A DNA stretch of 12,396 nucleotides from Chrysochromulina tobinii (Eukaryota > Haptophyta > Prymnesiales > Chrysochromulinaceae). The stretch lies in NCBI GenBank assembly GCA_001275005.1, contig JWZX01001445.1, forward strand, positions 1 through 12,396, given 5' to 3'. Shown piece by piece: positions 1 through 8,219 of this stretch (within the stretch, counting starts at the first letter, position 1; every line of letters starts with the position of its first letter). The position numbers and the translations under genes were made by a program. The notes below the pieces were generated by a model that worked only from the letters and a program-made list of their open reading frames with translations, ran no database searches and was not told the DNA's origin.

Positions 1-3000
1 GGTTTGGACGCAGACACGCGGACTTGGGACGACGAGGAGGAGCGCAGGGCACGAATAGACCTGGTGGCCGAGATGGATGCGGCTGCTGCGGGTCCCCTGC
101 AAGCGGATCCATCACCCGAGATCAAGCGTGAGCTCTTCAAGGCAGCGCCGCCGCCGCACCGCCCCGCAATCGGCCCCGCGCGGCCCGATGCCTTCCGCGA
201 CGACGGGGACGACACCATCCTCGACGACATCGACGACGACGACGCTGTGCGGCCCATTGGCGCACCGTCCGAGCTGCTTGCATCTCGGACTTCTATGGAA
301 GGCCCTACACCGTTGCCGCCAAAGCTGCGTCAGGCACTCACAGAGCTCGACCAAATCGTCATACACGTCCTCATGTGTGGAGCGATTCGGTTTCTATGCG
401 TCAAGTGGCTACTGATGCAGGAAGACAACTTCAAGATGCCGAATCGGCAGGCGCTCGAGGAGATTGAAAGGAGCGGGGCCTCGCCGTCGCCGCTGCTGAG
501 CCCTCAAGAGGCCGCAGCGCTCGTCGAGCGTGGAGATCGGAGCATCGGCGCGCTTACCTATGGCTGGCTCAGTCCAGGCGATCCAGATCCAGACGGCTCG
601 CGAATCCGCGTGCTTCGACGCGCTCTGATGGGGATGGCAATTCGAACTGAAGCCTTGTTCTGGGACTTTGGATCGCTGTATCAGGCACCAAGGACACCGG
701 AGCAGAGTGCTTCCTTTCAGCTCGCCCTCGAGGGTGGGGCGATGAATCAGCTTTATGCGTCGATCCTTGCAACGACCGTGCTCCAGATCGAGGAGATCCC
801 ACCCCGGCCAGCCGAGTTTGATGGCGTTGTCTGCTTGTTCAAGTTGAGCGCAAATGTCGACGAGGACAAAGTACGCGCGGCGCTCGTCGGGTTCGGAACT
901 ATCAAGAGCTACGACCTCAAACGCACCCCCGCCATCGTGCGCTTCGCCTCGCACGCCTCTGCCGTCGCGGCCAAAAAGGTGGGGGATGCGGCCAAGGATG
1001 CGGGGATGAGTGCCTGGCCCGGCCTATTCGAGGGGCTCGACACGCTCTACAATGAGACGCCGTACTTTTCTCGCGGATGGTGAGCGCTGCCCGTCCGATT
1101 CTGCAGACGTTACTGGATCCCCTTTCATAACCCTCACGCGCCTGCCACACTCTCCCACGCAGGTGCTGCTGCGAAGACTCGTTGAGCCGAGAGCTCATGA
1201 AGCGGTTGACGGCCTACCCCGCGCTCCGGGAGCCCCTCGATCAGCTTCAGCCCAAGGTCTTTGCGCTGAGCAGCAAAGCGGATGCAACCCCCATTGAGGT
1301 TGAGGCAATCGAGAACGACGTAGCCGCTGACATTGAGCGGATCAACAAGTCCAAGTTCACGAGCAAGGGCGACAAGCCCAAGGTCATCAGCCTTTATATG
1401 GAGTACGTGCACAACACCGTTGGCGCGCTGCAGAAGACGCTCGGGTCGCTTCAGATGCTCGCGTTAGGCAGCGCGACGGCCGCGCCGGCGGAGCCGCTGC
1501 CGCAGGTCGATGCGCCGGCCGCGGAGCCGCTGCGCCTTGCCGAGGGACAGCCGCTGCTCCTGCTCTCGTCGCAGGGCAGCGGCGCGGGCGGCGGGCCGCG
1601 CTTTGGCGTCGTCGATGCGACCGGGGGGCGTGTTGCCGCCGCCGTCACGGGCGAAGACGACGCCGAGCTTGCCTACGACCGATGCAGCCAGGCGGTGCTC
1701 CCGTGGCGGCCGCCCGCTGCCGGCTGGGACGCCGCGTTCGTCGGCGATGCGCGTGCGCTTCGCGACCTCGTCGAGCCCGCACGCCGCCTGGCGGACGATG
1801 CTCGGAATATGGAATCGGAATCGGCTCTGCGGGCCGTGGGCGAGCGGGCGCGCGAGATCGCCGACGGCGCGGCGCGATGCCAAAGCATCGCGCACGCGGT
1901 GCGCGAGGTGGGTGGCGCCGTGCGGTCGTGCGTGGATGCGGCGGCGACACTCTTCAAAAAACAACAACAGGGCGATCCCAAGCAGCTCCAAGCCGCTCTC
2001 GACAAGGTGCGCGCGGCGGTCGAGACGCTGCAGCCCGTCGCGCTCGAGGCCGCGCTCACTGCGGCGCTGCGCTCCAGCGGCGCCAGCGGCGCCCGGCGCT
2101 ACGCCGCCGGCCAGCCGCTCACCGTGCATACGACCGGCGGCTGGCGCGATGCCGACGTGGCCACGGCGGGCGCCGAGGGCCTCTTCCACGGCCTCACCTT
2201 CTTGGACGGCAGCGGCGAGCCACCTGCCACGCTCACGCTGCACCCGTGGAACCACGCGCCGCGCGAGCTGCCGCACGCCGCCTTCGAGGCGATGCGCGAC
2301 TGGTGGGCGCGCTCGCTCCGCGCGAACCATACTCACATTCCCGACGCGCTCACGGGCAAGCGGCTCGACGCACTGCAGCAGTGCGTCGCCATCCGCGTGG
2401 ACGCCGGCGTCGGCGGGGTGGTCGTAGCACCTGCAGCAGCCCTCAGGGCAGCGCCTCCAAGCGGCGCTGCTGCGCCTGCGCCCAGACGCCTGTCTGGGGG
2501 CCTCTTTGCCGCACCTTCACCTGCCTCTGCCTTTGGCATTGATGCTCCGGCAGTGCCTGCCTTCACCATTGGCGCCCCCCCCGCGCCCGCTCGTCCGGCG
2601 GCCGCAACACCCACATTTTGCGGCGGCGCCGCCTCCTGTAGCTATCTCTTTGGTGGCACGCCCGCAGCGCCAGGTGGACTCTTCAGCAATCTTGCCTCCG
2701 GCACCGCCACGCCGACGACGTCCTTGTTTGGCGCGGCCGCGGCCACGCCACAGCTCGCCGCTGCCGTGCCCTGCACAGCCCCGGCCCCATCGTCTGCAGC
2801 CTTCTCCTTCGGCGGCGGTCTGTTTGGAGGAGGCGGCGCTGCAGCCCCGGTCACATCGTCTGCAGCATTCTCCTTCGGCGGCGGTCTGTTTGGAGGCGGC
2901 GGCGCTGCTGCGCCTGCACCCGCGTACGGCGGCGGTCTGTTTGGAGGCGGCGGCGCTGCTGCGCCTGCACCCGCGTACGCCGGCAGTCTGTTTGGTGGTG

Positions 3001-6000
3001 GCGGCAAGGCTGCTTGCGGCCTTGTCCTCCCTGGCAACTCGTTTTTCCCGGCGGGCCCGGCGATGGGTGGCGGCCACTTCGACACCTTTATAGTCAGCTC
3101 CTCACCTTTCTTCGGCGGGGCGGCTGCGGCCGGCATGGGCAACACAGCACCATACCAGCCCTCTCCCGCGCCTGCCACCTTTAGCAGCTTCGGTGCTGCT
3201 CCCGCGGGTGGAGCTCGCAGTCCCTTTGGCGCTGCACCGGCTGGAGGCGGATTCGGCGCGGCTCCGTCGCCACTCGGAGGGTCCGCCGCTGCGCCACCAG
3301 CATTTGGAGCGGGCGCTGTGCCAACATTCGATGCGATCGCGATGCCAGAAGTCAATGCCTCTACCTCCTTCGGCGCGACGTTGGAGTTCGGTGGTTTGAG
3401 TGCGGCCAGTGCGGGGGCCGCCGGCTTCGGCGGGGCGGCCGCGGCCGCGGCTGGTACGCCAGAAATCGTAGTCCGCGACGCGCACAGCCTGACCGCATGG
3501 TTGCTTGCGCAGCACGGCGCGCGGCTCGAGGGCGGCCCAACGGAGGGTCCACTCGCGGTGCTGCTCACCGCCGGCCCCGCGAGCGGCAAGACGACGCTGC
3601 TGTCGCAGGTGGTGATGATCGCGCTCCAAGACGAGCGCACGGAGCTCGTGCCCATCCTGGTCAAGGTGCAGGTCTTGCAGCAGCGGCTGCTCAAGGTGCC
3701 CGACGCCTTCGCCGGTTCGTGGAACTACATTGACGCCTTCCTGCGCCTTGAGCACGAGGCGAGCCGCCCCGCGCTCTACCGCATGCTGCGCCAGGCGATG
3801 ATGGCGCGTCGGGCGCTGCTCCTCCTCGACGGGCTCGACGAGGCCGGCGCCAAGCGCGCCGAGATCGAGCGCCACGTGGTCGACGCGCTCGCGCCGCAGG
3901 GCCACGTGCTTCTCTGCACCTCGCGGCCGGCGGGCGTCGATGAAGCGCGCTTTTCCGCCTTCCGCCGTCTCGCGCTCGCGCCGCTCTCGGATGCTCAGCA
4001 GGAGCGCGCCCTCGAGCAGCGCCTCGGCGCCGAGCGCGCGGCTGTGCTGCTGACGTACGTGCGCGACGTGATGCCGCGCGACGACACGGGCCAGAAGGTG
4101 ACGAGCAACCCGCTGATGCTCTCGATGGTTGCTGCCGTGTACGAGCTGCGGCAGGGCGTGGGCATGCCCCGGACGGTCGCCGAGCTGTACGCGACCGCGT
4201 CCGACGCGATGCTCGCGCGCGGAGGCGTTAAGACGGCTGAGCTTGCGCGGCTGCTGCGGCGCATCTTCTTCGAGGCGCACGTCGCGCAGCGCCGCCTCAT
4301 TGAGGACCGGCAGCTGGACGAGGCGGCGCTCAGCCTGGAGGCGCCCGAGGTGCTAGCACAGATTCGGTCCTCCTCGGGCCTCGTCAGTGAGACGGCCGCG
4401 CTCCAGCGCGCCATGGATGCGAGGGCGCCCGCCGTGCGCGCGGCGTGCGAGGCGAGCCTGTCGGTGGAGCTGCTTGAGGCGCTGCGCACGGTGCGCGAGC
4501 GCGTGCTCGTCGACGCGCTGCCGCTGCTCAGCCTGTGGCAGTCCGAGCCGCTGCAGCTGCAGTCGTCGCACCTCTCCTTCCAGGAGTACTTTGCTGCGAT
4601 CGCGCTCTGCGACGAGGGCACCGAGCTCTCGGGCACGCCGCCGTGGCAGTGGCCCGCGTGGTGGGCGAACGTGGTGAAGCTCGGTGCCGAGATGCAGGGC
4701 GACCGCTTTGGTCGTGGGCTGCTGCGCGCGGCCGGGGTGACGGGCGACACGCTCAACCTCTCGCAGAAGCTCGGCGGCGACCGGCCGACGGTGCGGCGCG
4801 TGCTGGCGGCCGTGGTCGCCAGTGCCGGCGAGCTGATTACGCTCAACCTGAGCAAGAATGAGCTCGATGCAGAGGATGCTCGAGCGCTTGCCCCTGCTTT
4901 GACGAAGACCACACTCGCGCGCGTCGACATGCGCAGAAACAAGATCGCGGGCGACGGCGCTGCCCGGCTCTCAACCGCTGTCCTCAGCAACCTCAAGATC
5001 GAGATGTTCAACGAGATCCCGATCAAGGAGATGCGCGCCGACACGTTCGCAGAGCTGGACCTGAAGGAGAAGGACGTCGGAGTCGAGGGAGGCATGGTCG
5101 TGGCGGGTCTTTTACCCGTCATGGGCGGGCTGACGAGCATGGACCTCTCCAGAAACCAGCTGTGCGGCATCTGGACTGACGGGAGAGGCCATCGACAAGG
5201 CACCTACACCGCAGAGGGCATCACTGCAATCGCCAAGGCCCTGCGCGTTAATGTCGGGCTGACGGCCCTGGATTTGTCCTCTAACGACCTCGCGGATGAG
5301 GGCATAAGCGCAGTCTGCGAGGCCATCCAGAGTAACGAGGATACCAAGCTCGCGTCGCTCAACTTCAGTGACAACGGCATCGGTCCAGTTGGAGCAAACG
5401 CTGTGGCGGCTATGGTTGCTGTGACAGGCGCGTTGACATGCGTCGACGTCAGCACCCAAGGATATAACATTGCGGGCAACGACGCTGCGCAGCTCGCAGC
5501 CGCTATCCTAGGCAACCTCAAGATCGAGAGGTTCAACGAGATCCCGATCAAGGAGATGCGCGCCGACTCGCTCAAGGAGCTGGACCTGAATGGGAAGGAC
5601 GTCGGAGTCGAGGGAGGCATGGTCGTTGCGGGTCTCATACCCGTCATGGGCTCGCTGACAGCCCTGGATTTGTCCTCTAACTGCCTCAAGGATGAGGGCG
5701 TAAGCACAGTCTGCAAGGCCATCCAGAGTAACAAGGAGACCAAGCTCGTGTCGCTCAACTTCAGTGACAACGGCATCGGTCCAGTTGGAGCAAACGCTGT
5801 GGCGGCTATGGTAGCCGTCACAGGCGCCTTGACAGAGGTACTCTGAACTCTGGCCCAGCGTTTTGGACCTCAAATTGTGACCTGTTCTGACTGGAGAGCT
5901 TGCCCTCTCTGTGTACAGGTGAACCTCGACGGCTATGCGCTACCCATCAAGAAGCTCAAGGGCACCGAGCCAGTCGAGTTGCTCGACCTATGTGACAAGT

Positions 6001-7307
6001 GCCTCGGTGTTGCCTCCGCCTTCGTGATCGCCTCACTGATCGGCGTCAACGGCGTGCTGATGAAGCTGTCGCTCGCCAGAAACAATTTGGAGGAGGGCAT
6101 ACAAGCCATCTGTGAGGCACTAGAACAGAACACGACGCTCAAGGAGCTCGACATCAGCGGTGATTCGCGTGGCAGCAACATTGATGGGTCAGCAGGAGCC
6201 AAGCACGTGGCCAAGTTGCTTGGCGTCAACGGCGCTCTGACGGAGTGCAATCTCCAGAGCAATCATCTAGGCGCCAAAGGCTGGACCGTCGTCTTCACAG
6301 CACTGCGCAACAGTAAGGTAAGCAAGATCTCCACGTGGGATCTCCGTGCTGAGTTCCGTGCTGAGTATGACATCAAGGTGAGCATCAAAAGCATCAAACC
6401 TTTGGCTGAGTACATCGCCGTCAGCGGCGGGCTGACAGCCCTGGATTTGTCCTTCAACAACCTCATAGATGAGGGCGTAAGCGAAGTCTGCGAGGCCATC
6501 CAGAATAACAAGGAGACCAAGCTCGCGTCGCTCAACTTCGAGCGCAATCGCATCGGCCCAGTTGGAGCAAACGCTGTGGCGGCTATGGTAGCCGTCAACG
6601 GCGCCCTGACGGTGGCCAACCTCCTACGCAATCCGCTTGATGCAGAGTCCGCCAAGATGCTTGCTGAAGTCGCCAAGCAGAAGGGCATCTCGCTCTGCGG
6701 CATCCGGCGCGATCAGACCACCGCTGACTTCCACGATCAATACCTGAAGCCGCCTGATGCGATCCTGCTGGCGTCGGACCTGACGCAGGCCGTTGTCACA
6801 GGTGGGCTGACAAGCATCAACCTGTCCGGAAATCACCTCACCAACTTAGGAACGGACATGACGGGCATCAAGGAGCTCGCCGCCGCTCTTGGCGTCAACG
6901 GCGGGCTGACCAAAATATCTCTCGCCAAAAACAAGTTAGGGGAGGAGGGCACCAAGGCCATCTGCGAGGCAACAGAACAGAACACGACGCTCAAGGAGCT
7001 CGACATAAGCGGCGGGTTTGGAGAATGCAACATCGGAGGGTCAGCAGGTGCCAAGCATGTGGCCAAGATGCTTGGCGTCAATGGCGCGCTGACGGTGACC
7101 AACCTCCTGGGCAATCAGCTTGATGCAGAGTCAGCCAAGATGCTTGCTGAAGTTGCCAAGGAGAAGGGCATCTCGCTCTGCAGCATCCAGCGCGACCAGA
7201 CCACCGCTCACTTCTCCAACCAGGACCTCAAGCCGCCCCCGGCAGTCTTAGACTCACACCGTCATCGACAAACCAAGACCTTTCGACGAAACCCGCCATC
7301 GACTTAA
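1..7307 (+). CDS. HET-like / FG-rich / NACHT / LRR protein (NLR-like), three exons, 5' end outside window
   Basis: Spliced CDS join(<1..1079,1163..5837,5919..7307). Counted from the codon at position 4 it gives 2,379 residues; the frame is open to the left edge. The first in-frame ATG is at 73 (GAGATGG context), so the true start is either 73 or upstream. Domains: acidic region (~65-82), HET-like domain (~185-365), helical linker (~365-450), unrecognised modules (~460-790), FG-rich tract (~800-1120), NACHT (~1130-1510), LRRs (~1580-2375). Removing intron 1 creates RGW followed by CCCE; removing intron 2 joins an LRR ending ALTE to VNLDGYALP. Nothing else in the window interrupts the frame. 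Architecture parallels NLR/STAND receptors: N-terminal effector, NTPase switch, C-terminal sensor. Cytosolic or nuclear; no signal peptide is visible and the hydrophobic run at residues ~118-138 contains an Arg and a Lys, so I do not call it a membrane segment. Role in immunity or allorecognition is inferred. Confidence 0.85.
532..1178 (+). other. HET-like domain with internal RRM-like segment
   Basis: Three blocks match the layout of the fungal heterokaryon-incompatibility (HET) domain. First is LTYGWLSPGDPDPDG (Tyr at ~559), comparable to the LSYxWG start. Second is LFWDFGSLYQ (Trp at 661) followed about 30 residues later by MNQLYAS..ATTVLQI, comparable to WIDxxCINQ...MxxIYxxAxxVIVWL. Third is YFSRGWCCCE across intron 1, comparable to the R-x-W-x-x-Q-E block. 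Between blocks two and three lies a segment of about 50 residues (~820-970) with the alternation of an RRM fold: GVVCLFKL, then VDEDKVRAAL, then AIVRFASHASAVAA. HET domains are effectors of cell death in fungal NLRs. Resemblance is by motif reading only; similarity is distant and a separate algal family is possible. Confidence 0.5.
1080..1162 (+). other. Intron 1 (83 nt, GT-AG)
   Basis: The donor GTGAGC follows the TG of a split Trp codon; the acceptor CACGCAG precedes GTGCTG. Splicing makes TG+G = Trp and continues into CCCEDSLSRELMKRL. Without splicing the frame stops at once (TGA at 1081-1083). A CATAACCCTCAC stretch about 30 nt before the acceptor could hold the branch point. The phase-2 join restores a conserved-looking motif exactly across the junction, which is strong evidence for the intron. 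Confidence 0.87.
2100..2400 (+). other. Unrecognised module (GGWRDADV ... LHPWNHAPR)
   Basis: A compact, well-mixed segment between the Ala-rich helical linker and the FG tract. It contains TTGGWRDADVAT (~2128-2163), a Gly/Leu-rich stretch, then TLHPWNHAPRELP (~2238-2276), WWARSLRANHTHIPD and TGKRLDALQQC. The GGW-D-A-V pattern recalls small beta-barrel modules of the Tudor/Agenet type (xGWxxAxV), but I cannot assign it. Its aromatic and His content suggests a folded domain rather than linker. Confidence 0.4.
2490..3450 (+). repeat. FG/GLFG-rich low-complexity tract with 66-bp and 51-bp tandem repeats
   Basis: Residues ~800-1120 of the spliced protein are Gly/Ala/Pro-rich with many Phe-Gly pairs, including three GGGLFGGGG and one GSLFGGGG core plus spaced SSFGAAPAGG, SPFGAAPAGG, GFGAAPS, AFGAG, SFGA and GFGG. 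At DNA level a 66-bp unit recurs at 2790 and 2856, and a 51-bp unit is perfectly repeated at 2877-2927 and 2928-2978, with a diverged copy from 2979; all are multiples of three. The composition resembles the disordered FG repeats of nucleoporins such as Nup98. Here it sits between an effector-like module and a NACHT domain, so it may act as a flexible or condensate-forming linker; that is inference. Confidence 0.8.
3475..4640 (+). other. NACHT NTPase domain
   Basis: Walker A is AGPASGKTTLLSQ at ~3570-3608 (residues ~1162-1174). Walker B is LLLLDGLDEAG at ~3816-3848, with the DxxDE form typical of NACHT proteins. Sensor 1 is LLCTSRPAG (~3908-3934). NPLMLSMVAAVYE lies at ~4107-4145, and the winged-helix end motif LSFQEYFAA at 4572-4598. 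All the usual NACHT landmarks are present, in order and with normal spacing, so the ATPase should be able to bind nucleotide and act as an oligomerisation switch. Within the gene it separates the FG tract from the LRR sensor. Confidence 0.9.
4827..7240 (+). repeat. LRR array, ribonuclease-inhibitor type, about 25 units
   Basis: Units of about 28 residues follow LxxLxLSxNxLxxEGxxAVxxAL, the RI-like subfamily used in animal NLR sensors. Examples are LTALDLSSNDLADEGISAVC and LASLNFSDNGIGPVGANAVA. The array runs through intron 2, which falls on a repeat boundary. Nearly identical blocks recur in frame: ~4992 and 5517 (offset 525); 5259, 5655 and 6432 (offsets 396 and 777); 6126 and 6978 (offset 852); 6612 and 7095 (offset 483). 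Some units are irregular, e.g. an insertion GIWTDGRGHRQGTYT near 5165-5209. After the last RDQTT block the pattern breaks into a short basic tail (HRHRQTKTFRRN) and stops. Confidence 0.9.
5838..5918 (+). other. Intron 2 (81 nt, GT-AG)
   Basis: The donor GAG|GTACTC and the acceptor TGTACAG|GTG flank a phase-0 intron with a pyrimidine-rich 3' part (TTGCCCTCTCTG) and a branch-like TTCTGAC at 5884-5890. It contains the in-frame stop TGA at 5844-5846, so retention would end the protein after about ten LRRs. Removal joins LRR ...GALTE to VNLDGYALP and keeps the leucine spacing of the repeat. The GTACTC donor is weaker than that of intron 1. Confidence 0.82.
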
Positions 7308-7428
7308 AAATCATGGCGCTCATGCAAGCGCGTCCCCGAGTGGCGCGCTTACATGACTACTGGCTGTGATCCGTGTGCCCGTGTGCGTCCGTGTGTCCCT
7401 TGTGTGTCCCGGCTCCCCCGGTGTCTTT
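7308..7428. other. Short intergenic gap / 3' flank of NLR-like gene
   Basis: No coding sequence is recognised. After the TAA stop come TGGCGCTCATGC and GTGGCGCGCTTACATG, then a TG-rich run of short GTGTGYCC-like units (~7371-7408) that would suit a U/G-rich element downstream of a cleavage site. No canonical AATAAA is visible. Confidence 0.4.
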
Positions 7429-7470
7429 TTACCGGTACCCACCGGTACAGTCCCGGCTCCCCCGGTGTCT
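7406..7470. repeat. 21-bp perfect direct repeat around an ACCGGT-containing spacer
   Basis: The same 21 bases, starting GTCCCGGCTC and ending CCGGTGTCT, occur at 7406-7426 and 7450-7470. The 23-bp spacer contains ACCGGTACCCACCGGTAC, i.e. two ACCGGT palindromes. The stop of the minus-strand fragment (TTA on the plus strand at 7429-7431) lies in the spacer. It could be a tandem duplication or a target-site scar; the sequence does not decide. Confidence 0.75.
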
Positions 7471-8216
7471 CATCTCCTTGGCCATCTTTTTGGCTTCCTC
7501 CTTAGCTCTTCTACCGCGCTCGGCCGACTGCACGCGAGTCGCCGCGGCCGTCTCGATGGCGTCTTTCCGGATGATCTCATGTGCCGCCGGCTCCACTGTC
7601 GCCGGCCCCATTGCCGCCGGCTCCGCTGCCGCCGGCTCCGTTGCCGCCGCCTGGTCCTCGGCACTCCTGGCCCGGATCAGCTGCGAGACCGGCGAGCCGC
7701 GCTCAGCCGCTGCCTCCGCCTCTGCCGCCTCCGCCGCGGCCGTCGCCGCCACCTCCGCCACCTCCGCCTCTGCCGCCGCGGCCGATGCTGCTGCTGCCTC
7801 CGCCTCCGCCGCCTCGGCCGCTGCCTTATCGGCATCCTCCGCCGCGGTCGCCGCCGTGGCCGCCTCCGCCGCCGCCGTTGCCGCCGCCGCCGCCGCCTCT
7901 GCGGCGGCTGTCTCGGCTTCCGCCGCATCCTTTGCAGCCGCCTCCGCCGATGCCGCCTCAGGCGGCCACTGCTTCAGCCGCCGCCTCCGCCGATGCCGCC
8001 TCGGCGGCCACTGCTTCAGCCGCCGCCTCCGCCTCCGCCTCCGCCGCCTCCGCCGCCGCAGCAGCAGCCGGAGCTGCCTCTGCCTCCGCCTCCGCCTCCG
8101 CCTCCGCCTCCTCTGTGGCTGCTGTCTCGGCCTTTGCCGCCTCCTTTGCAGCCGCCTCCGCCGATGCCGCCTCGGCGGCCACTGCTTCAGCCGCCGCCGC
8201 AGCCGCAGCCGCCGAG
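7429..8216 (-). pseudogene. Broken Ala/Glu-rich repeat protein with C-terminal IQ-like motif
   Basis: Read on the minus strand, the segment encodes long Ala/Glu alternations (EAASAEAAAKEAAKAETAA and similar, strongly helical). These are followed by a less biased tail RGSPVSQLIRARSAEDQ, a series of EPAA repeats, and AAATRVQSAERGRRAKEE (~7497-7550), which fits an IQ calmodulin-binding motif with Q, RG and basic positions. It ends at a TAA (7429-7431). Reading is broken at 7958-7960, where an extra base makes a TGA; a tandem copy of the same unit lacks that base. Upstream the coding sense is lost at about 8216, where the retroelement begins. It is either a decayed gene remnant or the 3' exon of a gene cut by the insertion. 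Because the bias is extreme, other frames are also open; I prefer minus because of the IQ-like motif. Confidence 0.45.
7700..8216. repeat. GCC/TCC-type low-complexity repeats with a ~213-bp internal duplication
   Basis: The tract is dominated by GCC, TCC and GCT triplets. A longer unit (TTTGCAGCC ... GATGCCGCCTCGGCGGCC ... GCTTCAGCCGCCGC) occurs at ~7931-7980 and 8145-8197, with a partial copy at ~7980-8033. The 7931 and 8145 copies are 214 bases apart, which is 213 (71 codons) plus the extra A at 7960. Such a tract is prone to slippage and to assembly error. Confidence 0.85.
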
Positions 8217-8219
8217 GGT

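Noticed and set aside
355-417. Transmembrane helix at residues ~118-138
   Set aside because: The run is hydrophobic but contains an Arg and a Lys and is more likely a buried helix of the N-terminal domain.
2790-2999. CRISPR-like array
   Set aside because: The repeats are adjacent, in frame and encode GLFG; there are no unique spacers.
2490-3450. A true nucleoporin gene
   Set aside because: The FG tract is in frame between other domains of one NACHT-LRR protein, and no Nup98 autoproteolytic or GLEBS-like segment was seen.
2642-5203. Several long minus-strand open frames (e.g. 3102-4280 and 3995-5203)
   Set aside because: They mirror high-GC coding sequence of the NACHT gene, are biased toward Arg, Ser and Pro, and show no domain motifs.
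1182-5846. Treating the 1.5-kb-plus frame from the TTG at 1182 as a separate gene
   Set aside because: The frame is open upstream to the acceptor at 1162 and joins exon 1 in phase. There is no ATG or bacterial start signal, and the motif RGW...E spans the junction.
5877-7307. A separate LRR gene starting near 5877
   Set aside because: Its first 14 codons lie inside intron 2. The LRR pattern continues directly from exon 2 after splicing.
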